Shown in pieces: positions 7,322 to 15,740 of a DNA stretch of 34,645 nucleotides. The first letter of the stretch is position 1. Every line of letters starts with the position of its first letter. The position numbers and the translations under genes are program-made. The notes beneath the pieces are model-generated. The model worked only from the letters and a program-made list of their open reading frames with translations, did not search any database and was not told where the DNA came from. Origin of the DNA: JAHFLF01 sp964560145 (GTDB lineage Bacteria > Patescibacteriota > Minisyncoccia > UBA6257 > 1-14-0-10-44-23); NCBI GenBank assembly GCA_964560145.1, contig CAZLKS010000006.1, forward strand, positions 1-34,645, written 5' to 3'.

Positions 7322-7383
7322 GATTCTCCGACAAGCTCCCCTCGGGAACACTCGGAACAAGCAGGATGACAAAAAGGGGCATT
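7322..7383 (-). repeat. Dispersed repeat (GTCATCCTGCTTG...CCGAGTG type)
   Basis: Read on the minus strand this is GTCATCCTGCTTGTTCCGAG followed by TGTTCCCGAGGGGAGCTTGTCG. It is nearly identical to the copy at 26764-26813 on the plus strand. It is non-coding and looks like one of the short repeats scattered between genes in many bacteria. It is cut by the assembly gap. Confidence 0.7.
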
Positions 7384-7483
7384 NNNNNNNNNNNNNNNNN
7401 NNNNNNNNNNNNNNNNNNNNNNNNNNNNNNNNNNNNNNNNNNNNNNNNNNNNNNNNNNNNNNNNNNNNNNNNNNNNNNNNNNN
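7384..7483. other. Assembly gap (100 N)
   Basis: Exactly 100 N. The 55 bases on its left (7329-7383) are repeated exactly as the first 55 bases on its right (7484-7538). See the finding on a probable assembler overlap. Confidence 0.95.
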
Positions 7484-7538
7484 CGACAAGCTCCCCTCGG
7501 GAACACTCGGAACAAGCAGGATGACAAAAAGGGGCATT
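7484..7538 (-). repeat. Second copy of the gap-flanking 55-mer
   Basis: Identical base for base to 7329-7383. It is probably the same genomic segment written twice at contig ends and not a true tandem copy. Confidence 0.75.
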
Positions 7539-7619
7539 TTAAGCAAAAAAGTTATTAACACCTGCCCATCCTCCCACCCCTATCGTTTCTAGAAGGCGGA
7601 CTTTCTAAAATGACTAGTA

Positions 7620-7672
7620 TTGACTTTATAAGAAAAAAGTATATAATACTTTCTACACCGAAAGGAGGTGTA
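7620..7672 (+). promoter_or_regulatory. Strong promoter and SD-in-loop hairpin
   Basis: TTGACT (7620-7625), a 16-base spacer and TATAAT (7642-7647) form a near-consensus promoter. The transcript would begin near 7654 with TACACC-GAAAGGA-GGTGTA: a six-base perfect stem (7654-7659 with 7667-7672) whose loop shows part of the AAAGGAGG ribosome-binding site. The hairpin could tune translation. Confidence 0.7.
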
Positions 7673-7674
7673 AT

Positions 7675-7953
7675 CTGAGCAATTCTGAAATTCGTCCGGT
7701 GATGCGCCGCTTCCTGTTCTGGAAGTGGCACGCTGATGCCCCCGAGGAGGCGAGCTGTGGCGGCTATGGCAAATTCGTTTGCTGCGATAGTCGCATGAAG
7801 TTGTACGAGGTGGTGGTCCAGAGCGGACCGCCGAAGCAACCAGTCGCCCGCTGCATGAAGTGCGGGCGACAGTTCATGTACCAGTACAACCCCAGCGGGT
7901 GCGTGGACGGTCACGACGTACTCCGCATCACCAACTACCCAATCGAAGCCTAG
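7675..7953 (+). CDS. Small zinc-ribbon-like protein, apparent CTG start
   Basis: The product is a 92-aa basic protein with Cys pairs: Cys28, C36-C37, C60-x2-C63 and Cys73, consistent with one zinc ribbon (ARCMKCGRQF is the clearest half). No family is recognised. The start is unusual: the very strong SD GGAGG (7664-7668) sits six bases before CTG at 7675, and no ATG, GTG or TTG lies at a usable distance in any frame. The first conventional codon in frame is GTG 7699, too far from the SD (30 bases). The gene is GC-rich, has its own promoter and is followed by a terminator at 8059. Its design matches the zinc protein at 33564 and the small gene at 26431. Confidence 0.68.
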   Translation: MSNSEIRPVMRRFLFWKWHADAPEEASCGGYGKFVCCDSRMKLYEVVVQSGPPKQPVARCMKCGRQFMYQYNPSGCVDGHDVLRITNYPIEA

Positions 7954-7986
7954 AGACGCACCCACGGGTGCAGAAGGAGAACTCGG

Positions 7987-8211
7987 ATGAACACCGTTCG
8001 TCCCCCGCCCCCACTTCGCCGAAAGGCTTCGCGGGGCAAGCCGCGGACGCCGTGTCGTGAAAGACGACCCGGCGTCTTTCTTTTCCTTATACTATTGACA
8101 CTGATTTCGGACTGTTATAATTCAGGCACAATGGACGCTTGTCCTCCGAGATTCCCCGCTGAGCCCAGCGGGGCTTCGTTTTTTATAACATATCTTTTAC
8201 TGTACTTTTAA
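7987..8211 (+). CDS. Doubtful small basic reading frame
   Basis: After the zinc-ribbon stop comes a small hairpin (GCACC-CACG-GGTGC) and then a good SD (GAAGGAGAA) eight bases before ATG 7987. The first 30 codons encode a Pro/Arg-rich peptide (MNTVRPPPPLRRKASRGK). The frame then runs through the intrinsic terminator at 8059-8084 without a stop, so the normal transcript would lack a stop codon. Either it is not a gene, or read-through matters, or a base is wrong. Confidence 0.22.
   Translation: MNTVRPPPPLRRKASRGKPRTPCRERRPGVFLFLILLTLISDCYNSGTMDACPPRFPAEPSGASFFITYLLLYF
8059..8084 (+). terminator. Terminator of the zinc-ribbon unit
   Basis: GAAAGACG-ACCCGG-CGTCTTTC is a perfect eight-base stem followed by TTTTCCTT. 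It closes the transcript starting near 7654. Confidence 0.75.
8095..8121 (+). promoter_or_regulatory. Promoter of a very short transcript
   Basis: TTGACA (8095-8100) and TATAAT (8116-8121) are both consensus, though the 15-base spacer is short. The boxes are placed only 11 bases after the preceding terminator and about 60 bases before the next one. Confidence 0.55.
8128..8184 (+). ncRNA. Tiny putative RNA with exposed CCTCC
   Basis: Between the promoter at 8095-8121 and the terminator CCCCGCTG-AGCC-CAGCGGGG plus TTCGTTTTTT (8154-8184) lies a unit of only about 57 nt. Its unpaired 5' part contains GTCCTCCGAG, with CCTCC at 8143-8147, the same sequence as the anti-SD of 16S rRNA. A frame from ATG 8131 has no stop before the terminator, so a peptide is unlikely. 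It could be a base-pairing RNA acting on strong SDs, or merely a stub. No known family is recognised. Confidence 0.45.
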
Positions 8212-8334
8212 TGAGCTCGAAGATGACTGTATCCATTTGATAAATAAAACGTAGCAACCTTTTTGTACTAATCAGTGCAAGTGGGCTTGCACTGGCGACT
8301 ACTGCCAGGGATTCAGGTTCGCAATGACAGGAAA

Positions 8335-8412
8335 CAAAAACACCCTGACTTTTGCCATAGGCGACGCTAGAATTGGTATTGCGTCGATCTTGGCAAAACG
8401 TCGGGGTGTTTT
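8335..8412 (-). terminator. Terminator of rpoB-rpoC
   Basis: Directly after the rpoC stop, the minus strand forms a long stem (CACCCCGACGTTTTGCC with GGCAAAAGTCAGGGTG, two irregularities) followed by TTTTTGTTT. A second hairpin (GACGC...GCGTC) sits in its loop. The stretch 8185-8334 before it holds no gene, only a GTGCAAG-TGGG-CTTGCAC palindrome and a repeat-like end (GATTCAGGTTCGCAATGACAG). Confidence 0.85.
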
Positions 8413-8419
8413 TTTGAGA

Positions 8420-11400
8420 CTATCCGGCTGCTTCTACCTCCGCCTCTTCAGCCTCTACGGCGTGACGGTCGTGGTAACGACCGACTGGAATCGTGCGACC
8501 GATGATAACGTTTTCCTTGAGACCACGGAGCTTGTCAATCTTGCCTTCAATGGCGGAATTGATGAGCACACGAGCAGTTTCTTGGAAGGAGGCGGCAGAC
8601 AAGAAGCTCTCGGTGGAAAGAGCAACCTTGGTAATACCGAGCAAAAGCTGTTTAGCTTTGGCTGGTGTCTTACCGGCTTTTTTCAGGCCGCGGTTGATTT
8701 CCATGAAGCGGCTCTTTTCAATTACTTCGCCCTCGATGAAGTCGCTGTCACCAGCATCCTTAATCTTCACGCGGCTAAACATCTGACGAACGATGATTTC
8801 CAAGTGCTTGTTCGAGATTGGAGCACCTTCAGACATATAAATCTTCTGAACGGCACGCACCACCTCGCGCTCAACCTCTTCGCGACCCTTGAGCTCCAAG
8901 ATTTCGCGCAGGTCAAGGTTACCTTCGCAGAGCTTCTGACCCTTCTTTACCTCGTCACCAATCTTCACGAAGATATCTGAACTCGACGGAATCGGGTATT
9001 CAGTTGCCTTCGGCTTCTTGCCACCCGGAGTCGTCACTTTCACAATCTTGAGCAAATCCTTGTTTTCGATATCAGTCACAACACCATCTTCCATGGCCAT
9101 AAAGGCTTTACCTTTTGGCGGGCGGCATTCGAATACCTCGACGACACGCGGCAAACCGTTCGTGATGTCAGCACCGGCGACACCTCCGATGTGGAAGGTA
9201 CGCATAGTGAGCTGTGTACCCGGTTCACCGATTGACTGAGCGGCCACCACACCGACGGCCTCACCCTTTTCAATCAGCTTGTTGCGACCGAGGTCGTAAC
9301 CGTAACAGGCAGCACAGATACCGTAGAGCGTCTTACAGGAAATCGGAGAGCGAACAGCGACTTCGGTGATATTCTCGTCGGCATTGATAGCCTCACCCAA
9401 AGCCTGATCGATAATCTCACCAGCTTTCACAATCACCTTACCACCAGACTTGATGTCATTGAGCGAAGTGCGACTAAACAAACGGCTGTTGAACTGGTGA
9501 CCATATTCAAGACCGTCAGCGCGCTGAATGACGATACCTTCTTTGGTGCGGCAGTCATCTTCGCGGATAACCAAGTCTTGCGACACGTCAACGAGACGAC
9601 GAGTCAGGTAACCAGCGGCGGCGGTCTTCAAAGCGGTGTCAGTTGTACCCTTACGAGCACCGTGAGTAGCAATGAAGAATTCCAGCACGTCGAAACCTTC
9701 ACGGAACGAAGACTGAATCGGCAACTCGATAGTTTCAGAACGTGAGTTCTGCACAAGACCCTTCATACCGGTCACCTGCGTAATCTGCGTCCAGCTACCA
9801 CGAGCACCAGAATCGATAATCGTGAAAATCGGACCGTTTGGATCAAGTGCTTTTGGCACGAGCTTAGCAATTTTGCTCTTGACCTCAGTCCAGACGGTAA
9901 TAACACGAGCACGGCGTTCACTCTCCGTCAGGAATCCGTTCTGGTACTGATCGCGAATTTCATCAATCTGTTTTGTTGCCGCAGCAATTATCTCTGGCTT
10001 CTCGGACGGCGAGTTCAAATCAGAGATGCTCCAGGTAATACCAGCGGTGGTGACGTACTTGTAACCAATGTCCTTGATGGCGTCGAGATACTGCGGAGTC
10101 GCATCGATGCCGATTGTCTTGATGATACGAGCAACCAAAGCACCAAGCTCCTTCTTGTTCATCTGCTTGTTAACAAAGCCAATATCTTTAGTTGGCAAAG
10201 CCTCGTTAAACAGCAAACGTCCGAGCGAGGTCTCCATCTTCTTGCCCTCGTACATAACCGTTATCGGAGCATTGATAGCCAAGACACCGTTCTCGTTCGC
10301 AAACATCGCCTCTTCTTTACTGCTGTAGGCATGCTTAGCACCCTTGGCAGTTTCGTTAATCTTGGTCAAATAGTATGCACCAAGCACAATATCCTGCGTT
10401 GGGTTTACGATAGGTTCACCAGTTGCCGGCTTGAGCAGGTTATGCGACGAAAGCATAATCTCGGAAGCCTCTTTCTGAGCCTCAACTGAAAGCGGCAAGT
10501 GCACAGCCATCTGGTCACCGTCGAAGTCAGCGTTGAAAGCAGTACACACGAGCGGGTGCAGGTGAATAGCCAAGTCTTCGATAAGCATTGGTTCAAACGC
10601 CTGAATACCCATACGATGCAAAGTCGGAGCACGGTTCAAGAGAACTTTGCGGTCCTTAATGACCTCTTCAAGAATTGCCCAGACCTCCGGCACACCCTGT
10701 TCGATTAAGCGGTTGCTGTTTTTGACGTTGTGAGCCAGGCCGCGCTCGATAACTTTGGCGATAACGAACGGGCGGAAAAGCTCGAGAGCCATTTTCTTTG
10801 GCAAACCACACTGGTGAAGCTTGAGCTCAGGACCAACGACGATAACCGAGCGACCAGAGTAGTCGACGCGCTTACCCAGCAAGTTCTGACGGAAACGACC
10901 CTGCTTACCTTTAAGCATGTCGGCGAGCGAGCGAAGTGGGCGGCGCTGGCTAGAAAGCTGCTGACTACCCTGACGAGCAGAGTTGTCAATCAAAGCATCC
11001 ACAGCCTCCTGCAACATACGCTTCTCGTTAACAACGATAACCTCAGGAGCCTTGAGCTCCATGAGCTTCTTCAATCGGTTGTTGCGGTTGATAACACGAC
11101 GGTACAAGTCGTTCAAGTCGCTGGTCGCATAGCGTCCTCCATCAAGAGCAACCATCGGACGAAGATCTGGCGGAAGTACCGGCAAGGTCGTGAGAATCAT
11201 CCAGTCCGGACGCATACCATGCTTCTGCATCGAGGTCACCACCTTCAAGCGGCGCATCGTACGAGCCTCCTTCAAAGTCTCATCCTTGATTTCATCGCGC
11301 TTGATTTCCTTTTTGAGCTCAGCGGCAAATTTCTTCAGGTCCAAACCCTTGAGAATCTTCTGGACAGCCGAAGCACCCATGCCGGCCTCAAACACACTAC

Positions 11401-12016
11401 CGAAGCGACTAGCCAAACGGTGGTATTCGCTCTCTGAAAGAATCATACCAACGCGCAGGTCGTTAATCTCCTTCTTGACGTCGCTCATGGCGGACTTCAA
11501 AGCGTCAACGTCGATTCCCTCTTCAGCCACCGTCTTTTTGCGCGACTTAAACTCAGCCTCGATTTGCTCGAGAGACTGGTTCTTGTGGTCCTCGTTTACG
11601 GCAGTAACGATGTAAGCGGCGTAGTAAATGACTTTTTCGAGCTTCGGGACTGGAACATCAAGCAGCAAGGCGAGCTTACTCGGCGTGTTGCGGAAGTACC
11701 AGATGTGGGCAACCGGAGCAGCGAGCGAGATGTGACCCATGCGTTCACGGCGAACGACGGAGCGAGTTACTTCGACGCCACACTTGTCACAAACAACACC
11801 TTTATAACGAATACGACGATACTTACCACAGTAACACTCCCAGTCCTTCGTTGGCCCGAAGATGCGTTCGCTAAACAAACCATCTTTTTCTGGACGCTGC
11901 GTGCGGTAGTTAATCGTTTCACTCTTGGTGACCTCACCATAAGACCACTTCAAGATGTCCTCGGAAGAAGCAACCTTGAGACGAATCGCTGCGAACTCTG
12001 TTGGGTTGATAGGCAT
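8420..12016 (-). CDS. rpoC: DNA-directed RNA polymerase subunit beta'
   Basis: The 1198-aa beta' subunit carries the catalytic NADFDGDQM motif (about residues 493-501, three Asp binding the active-site Mg) and the N-terminal zinc finger CYCGKYRRIRYKGVVCDKC. The second zinc site is present (Cys of DDCRTKEG and CKTLYGICAACYG), as is the trigger-loop/bridge region with GARKGTTDTALKTAAAGYLTRRLVD. The length is typical of compact bacterial beta'. The start ATG 12016 is 34 bases after the rpoB stop and has no SD. The C-terminus ends in an acidic EAEEAEVEAAG tail. It is co-transcribed with rpoB and closed by the terminator at 8335-8412. Confidence 0.99.
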   Translation of the reverse strand: MPINPTEFAAIRLKVASSEDILKWSYGEVTKSETINYRTQRPEKDGLFSERIFGPTKDWECYCGKYRRIRYKGVVCDKCGVEVTRSVVRRERMGHISLAAPVAHIWYFRNTPSKLALLLDVPVPKLEKVIYYAAYIVTAVNEDHKNQSLEQIEAEFKSRKKTVAEEGIDVDALKSAMSDVKKEINDLRVGMILSESEYHRLASRFGSVFEAGMGASAVQKILKGLDLKKFAAELKKEIKRDEIKDETLKEARTMRRLKVVTSMQKHGMRPDWMILTTLPVLPPDLRPMVALDGGRYATSDLNDLYRRVINRNNRLKKLMELKAPEVIVVNEKRMLQEAVDALIDNSARQGSQQLSSQRRPLRSLADMLKGKQGRFRQNLLGKRVDYSGRSVIVVGPELKLHQCGLPKKMALELFRPFVIAKVIERGLAHNVKNSNRLIEQGVPEVWAILEEVIKDRKVLLNRAPTLHRMGIQAFEPMLIEDLAIHLHPLVCTAFNADFDGDQMAVHLPLSVEAQKEASEIMLSSHNLLKPATGEPIVNPTQDIVLGAYYLTKINETAKGAKHAYSSKEEAMFANENGVLAINAPITVMYEGKKMETSLGRLLFNEALPTKDIGFVNKQMNKKELGALVARIIKTIGIDATPQYLDAIKDIGYKYVTTAGITWSISDLNSPSEKPEIIAAATKQIDEIRDQYQNGFLTESERRARVITVWTEVKSKIAKLVPKALDPNGPIFTIIDSGARGSWTQITQVTGMKGLVQNSRSETIELPIQSSFREGFDVLEFFIATHGARKGTTDTALKTAAAGYLTRRLVDVSQDLVIREDDCRTKEGIVIQRADGLEYGHQFNSRLFSRTSLNDIKSGGKVIVKAGEIIDQALGEAINADENITEVAVRSPISCKTLYGICAACYGYDLGRNKLIEKGEAVGVVAAQSIGEPGTQLTMRTFHIGGVAGADITNGLPRVVEVFECRPPKGKAFMAMEDGVVTDIENKDLLKIVKVTTPGGKKPKATEYPIPSSSDIFVKIGDEVKKGQKLCEGNLDLREILELKGREEVEREVVRAVQKIYMSEGAPISNKHLEIIVRQMFSRVKIKDAGDSDFIEGEVIEKSRFMEINRGLKKAGKTPAKAKQLLLGITKVALSTESFLSAASFQETARVLINSAIEGKIDKLRGLKENVIIGRTIPVGRYHDRHAVEAEEAEVEAAG

Positions 12017-12049
12017 AATTAGAAAGTTTAAATAGTTAGTTGTTTAAAC

Positions 12050-15000
12050 TTATTTTGACTCTTCGTTTTTACGAACGACGATTGGGTGACCAGCCTCGTC
12101 GAGCAACTCAACATTTAGGCCCAATGCCTTAAGTTCATTTACCAGCACATTGAATGCCGCCGGCGTATTCGGACTCTTAATCGTTTCTTGGCGGATGATT
12201 GACTCATAGGCAGCAGAGCGACCCATGACATCGTCCGACTTAATCGTGAGCATTTCCTGGAGTACGTGCGGAACCGCGTAACCCTCCAAGGCCCAGACTT
12301 CCATTTCACCGAAGCGCTGACCTCCCGACTGCGCCTTACCACCGAGCGGCTGCTGCGTGATGAGCGAGTACGGACCAGTCGAACGCATGTGAATCTTATC
12401 CTCAACCAAGTGGTGCAGCTTGAGCATGTAGATTGTTCCTACGGTAACGCGATTGGTGAAAGGCTCACCGGTGCGTCCGTCATAGAGCTGTTCTTTACCA
12501 TCGGCTGGCAAACCAGCAGTCTTGAGCTCTTCGACAATCTGTTCCCAGGTACCACCCGCCAGTGCAGTCGTGTAGGCACGATAACCAATCTTCTTCGCGG
12601 CCCAACCGAGGGTCGTTTCGAGAATCTGACCGATGTTCATACGCGAAGCCACACCGAGTGGGTTCAGGATGATATCAACCGGCGTACCATCGGCAAAGTG
12701 CGGCATATCTTCAATCTTTCGAATCTGAGAGATAACACCCTTGTTACCGTGGCGACCGGCGAGCTTGTCACCGACGCGAACCTTACGGAGCTGTGCAACC
12801 TCAACCTGAATCTTTTTGATGATTCCTGGTTCGAGCTTGTCACCGCGTTCACGGCTGAAAATCTTGATACCAACGATACGTCCGCGCTTTCCGTGCGGCA
12901 TCGTGAGTGAAGTGTCTTTTACGTCACGAACTTTTTCACCGAAGATAGCGCGAAGCAAACGCTCCTCAGCAGTTAACTCACTCTCACCTTTTGGCGAAAT
13001 TTTACCAACAAGGATATCACCTGGGTTCACCTCGGCACCGATGCGAACGATACCTTCTTCGTCGAGGTTCTTCAACTTATCCTCAGAAACGTTTGGAATA
13101 TCAGGCGTGGTGACTTCAGGTCCAAGTTTCGTATCACGGACATCACATTCGTAGTCATCGATGTGAATCGAAGTGAACTTGTCACCCGAAACAACACGCT
13201 CGGAAAGAATAATAGCGTCTTCGAAGTTCGCACCCTCCCATCCCATGAAGGCAACGGTCAAGTTTTTACCGAGCGCGAGGACTCCGTTGTCGATAGCCGG
13301 TCCGTCAGCAAGCAGGTCACCCTTCTTGATAACCTGTCCTTTCGTGACGAGCGGACGCTGGCTAATACAGGTAAACTGGTTGGAGCGTTTAAACTTGTTG
13401 AGCTTGTACTCACGAATCGCTTCTTTTCCTTTGCCATCTTTCGACTTAAACACAATTTTCGCCGCATCGACTTCCATAATCGTTCCATCGTTCTCAGCGA
13501 TAATAACCTGACCACTGTCTTGAGCGGCTTTCTCTTCCATACCAGTACCAACGTATGGCGCTTCAGCCACGATTGGCACAACGGCCTGGCGTTGCATGTT
13601 TGAACCCATCAGTGCGCGGTTGGCGTCATCGTGTTCCAAGAACGGAATGAGCGCGGTAGCAACCGAGATACCCTGACGCGGTGCAACGTCCATAAAATCC
13701 ACCTCAGCACGACTACAAATAGAAGGCTCTCCTTTAATACGAGCACTTACGAATTCTGGAATGATGTAACCCTTGTCATCGATTTCAACACCGCCGTGTG
13801 CGATTTTGTGACCCTCTTCTTCGATGGCATCTACCCAAACGATTTCTTTAGTGACTCGTCCATCCTTAACGACGAGGTACGGCGTCTCTAAAAAGCCGAG
13901 GTTGTTCAATCGGGCGTAGTTTGCCAAGTGGTTAACGAGACCAATGTTCGCACCTTCCGGCGTTTGAATCGGACAGAGGCGACCATAGTGAGAACGGTGC
14001 ACATCGCGAACTTCGAAACCAGCACGCTCGCGAGTGAGACCGCCTGGACCCATCGCTGAAATGCGGCGCTTGTGTTCGACTTCGGCGAGCGGATTCACCT
14101 GGTCCATGAACTGAGAAAGTTGCGAAGAGCTGAAGAAGTCTTTGACGACTGAAACGAGCGGTCGAGCATTAACGAGCTGCACCGGAGTGAGCGTGTTGAT
14201 ATCAAACGTCGACATTCTGTCCTGCACGATACGCTTCATACGAGCAAGACCAATACGAAGCTTGTTTTGAAGCAGCTCACCAGCAGTACGGATGCGGCGA
14301 TTACCCAAGTGGTCGATATCATCTGGCTCAGCAGTTTGCTCGTTGTTTAAACGAATAATTTCACGAATGATGCCAATCAAATCTTCCTGGTCAAGCAGGT
14401 GACTCTCTTTCGTGTTCGTGCCAAGGCGCTGATTCAACTTAAAGCGACCAACCGTCGAAAGGTCGTAGCGGTCAGCGCGCTGGAACATCGCATCGATAAG
14501 CGAGAGTGCGTTGTCGACAGTTGCCAAGTCGCCCGGACGAATACGGCGATAAATTTCAATATATGATTCGTCGGTGTTTTTGGCAGCATCCTTTTTGAGG
14601 GTTTGCTGCAAGTATGAAAGCGGACCAGTATCCACGCCAGCCAATGCACGAATCATGTCCTCCTCTTCGGCAATACCGAAAATACGCATCAGGTCGGTAA
14701 CCGGTGCTTTGCGGCGACGGTCAATCTTAACCGTGATAGTTCCATCAACTTCAGTTTCAAACTCCAACCAGGCTCCGCGGTTCGGAATAACTTTAGCACC
14801 AAAGAATTTGCGGCCGCGAACGATGTTGGCAGTGAAATAGACACCCGGAGAACGAATCAACTGCGAAACAACAACGCGCTCTACGCCGTTGATAATGAAA
14901 GTACCGCGCTCAGTCATCAGCGGGAAGTCACCAAAGTACACCTCCTGCTCTTTTTCCTGCTTCGTCTTGTTGTTGATGAGCTTCACCTTAACGCGCAGCG

Positions 15001-15253
15001 AAGCCTCAAACGTCAAATCTTTAAATTTTGCGTACTCCTCATCGTACTTCGGTTCGTCGAAATTGTAATCAACGAAGTGCAACTCCAAATCTTTACCAGC
15101 ATAGTCTTTAATCGGAGAAACTTCAGCAAACAATTCTTTCAAACCATCTGCCAGAATCCACTTGTAGGAATTGATCTGAATTTCAGCCAAGTTCGGCTGC
15201 GGTACGACCATACCCTTGTGAGACGAAAAGACCTTTACTGGTAAGTGCTTCAT
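12050..15253 (-). CDS. rpoB: DNA-directed RNA polymerase subunit beta
   Basis: The 1067-aa beta subunit is near the small end of the family, without large lineage insertions. Typical segments are present: TERGTFIINGVERVVVSQL near residue 115, the rifampicin region with SQLSQFMDQVNPLAEVEHKRR and GPGGLTRERAGFEVRDVH, KLAGRHGNKGVIS, and the C-terminal GKAQSGGQRFGEMEVWALEGYA. Residues of the rifampicin pocket look standard except N for T/L in QVNPLAE (D-Q-V-N in place of D-Q-N-N), a conservative difference. It is not preceded by rplJ-rplL as in most bacteria. A promoter at 15447-15475 and a 185-base leader precede it. Confidence 0.99.
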   Translation of the reverse strand: MKHLPVKVFSSHKGMVVPQPNLAEIQINSYKWILADGLKELFAEVSPIKDYAGKDLELHFVDYNFDEPKYDEEYAKFKDLTFEASLRVKVKLINNKTKQEKEQEVYFGDFPLMTERGTFIINGVERVVVSQLIRSPGVYFTANIVRGRKFFGAKVIPNRGAWLEFETEVDGTITVKIDRRRKAPVTDLMRIFGIAEEEDMIRALAGVDTGPLSYLQQTLKKDAAKNTDESYIEIYRRIRPGDLATVDNALSLIDAMFQRADRYDLSTVGRFKLNQRLGTNTKESHLLDQEDLIGIIREIIRLNNEQTAEPDDIDHLGNRRIRTAGELLQNKLRIGLARMKRIVQDRMSTFDINTLTPVQLVNARPLVSVVKDFFSSSQLSQFMDQVNPLAEVEHKRRISAMGPGGLTRERAGFEVRDVHRSHYGRLCPIQTPEGANIGLVNHLANYARLNNLGFLETPYLVVKDGRVTKEIVWVDAIEEEGHKIAHGGVEIDDKGYIIPEFVSARIKGEPSICSRAEVDFMDVAPRQGISVATALIPFLEHDDANRALMGSNMQRQAVVPIVAEAPYVGTGMEEKAAQDSGQVIIAENDGTIMEVDAAKIVFKSKDGKGKEAIREYKLNKFKRSNQFTCISQRPLVTKGQVIKKGDLLADGPAIDNGVLALGKNLTVAFMGWEGANFEDAIILSERVVSGDKFTSIHIDDYECDVRDTKLGPEVTTPDIPNVSEDKLKNLDEEGIVRIGAEVNPGDILVGKISPKGESELTAEERLLRAIFGEKVRDVKDTSLTMPHGKRGRIVGIKIFSRERGDKLEPGIIKKIQVEVAQLRKVRVGDKLAGRHGNKGVISQIRKIEDMPHFADGTPVDIILNPLGVASRMNIGQILETTLGWAAKKIGYRAYTTALAGGTWEQIVEELKTAGLPADGKEQLYDGRTGEPFTNRVTVGTIYMLKLHHLVEDKIHMRSTGPYSLITQQPLGGKAQSGGQRFGEMEVWALEGYAVPHVLQEMLTIKSDDVMGRSAAYESIIRQETIKSPNTPAAFNVLVNELKALGLNVELLDEAGHPIVVRKNEESK

Positions 15254-15317
15254 AATGTGAGGATTAGGATTAGTAATTTACCTTAGAGACATTGATGAAT
15301 CGATTCGAGACGCTGCG

Positions 15318-15353
15318 CAAAAATAAACAAAGTCCTTCACGTGCAGAGAGGAC
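15318..15353 (-). promoter_or_regulatory. Attenuator-like hairpin in the rpoB leader
   Basis: In the untranslated leader the minus strand has GTCCT-(12)-AGGAC followed by TTTGTTTATTTTT, a weak terminator-like shape. A T-rich tract after a five-base stem could pause or partly stop polymerase ahead of rpoB. The stem is short, so this is a suggestion only. Confidence 0.35.
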
Positions 15354-15446
15354 CCCTTGATTAGGATTTTTTAATTAAGCTTCATTATAAAAATAGACTG
15401 CCAGCTCAAAGTCGCCATTTGAGTGGTACAAAGATGCATTTGGTAT

Positions 15447-15475
15447 ATGTTACACTAAGGCTGAAAAAAGGTCAA
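15447..15475 (-). promoter_or_regulatory. Promoter of rpoB-rpoC
   Basis: TTGACC (15475-15470), exactly 17 bases, then TAACAT (15452-15447) on the minus strand. The start of transcription would be near 15440. A weaker second -10 (TATAAT) lies about 60 bases downstream, near 15388. Confidence 0.65.
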
Positions 15476-15514
15476 CCCCCTCTTTCGCGTTAGCGAAAAG
15501 GGGCATTTTGGGGG

Positions 15515-15584
15515 GGTAGGAGGAAGCATTCCGCGAGCGGCAAGGGAACCCTTTATTGCCGCCTGCGAAATGCTTCCTCCCACC
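15515..15584. repeat. Long intergenic hairpin
   Basis: The ends GGTAGGAGGAAGCATT and AATGCTTCCTCCCACC pair over 16 bases with one mismatch, and the stem continues with CGC...GCG and GCGGCAA...TTGCCGC around a small loop, about 30 pairs in all. It is preceded by another small hairpin (TTTCGC-GTTA-GCGAAA). There is no T tract in either direction, so it is not a standard terminator. From 15585 to 15740 the stretch contains a repeat-like GTCATCCCGTGCTACGACAC and no gene. Confidence 0.6.
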
Positions 15585-15740
15585 GCATGCAATCTCACTT
15601 TTCAATACCGCTCATTCGGCCATTCGGGGAACCAACGGAATTTGCCTTTGGCAATGGGATTGTTTTATTGTTTCTTCCCCTCTGTCATCCCGTGCTACGA
15701 CACGGGATCCACCCTGACTCTGCTTCGGAACTACCCTTCC

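Noticed and set aside
7954..8211. Integron-like cassette recombination sites around the SD-rich units
   Set aside because: Flanks of the units at 7675, 26431, 28359, 29706 and 33564 show no shared attC-like inverted repeats.
10730..11437. 235-aa plus-strand frame inside rpoC
   Set aside because: Antisense shadow of a firmly identified gene. The same applies to all plus-strand frames over rpoB and rpoC.
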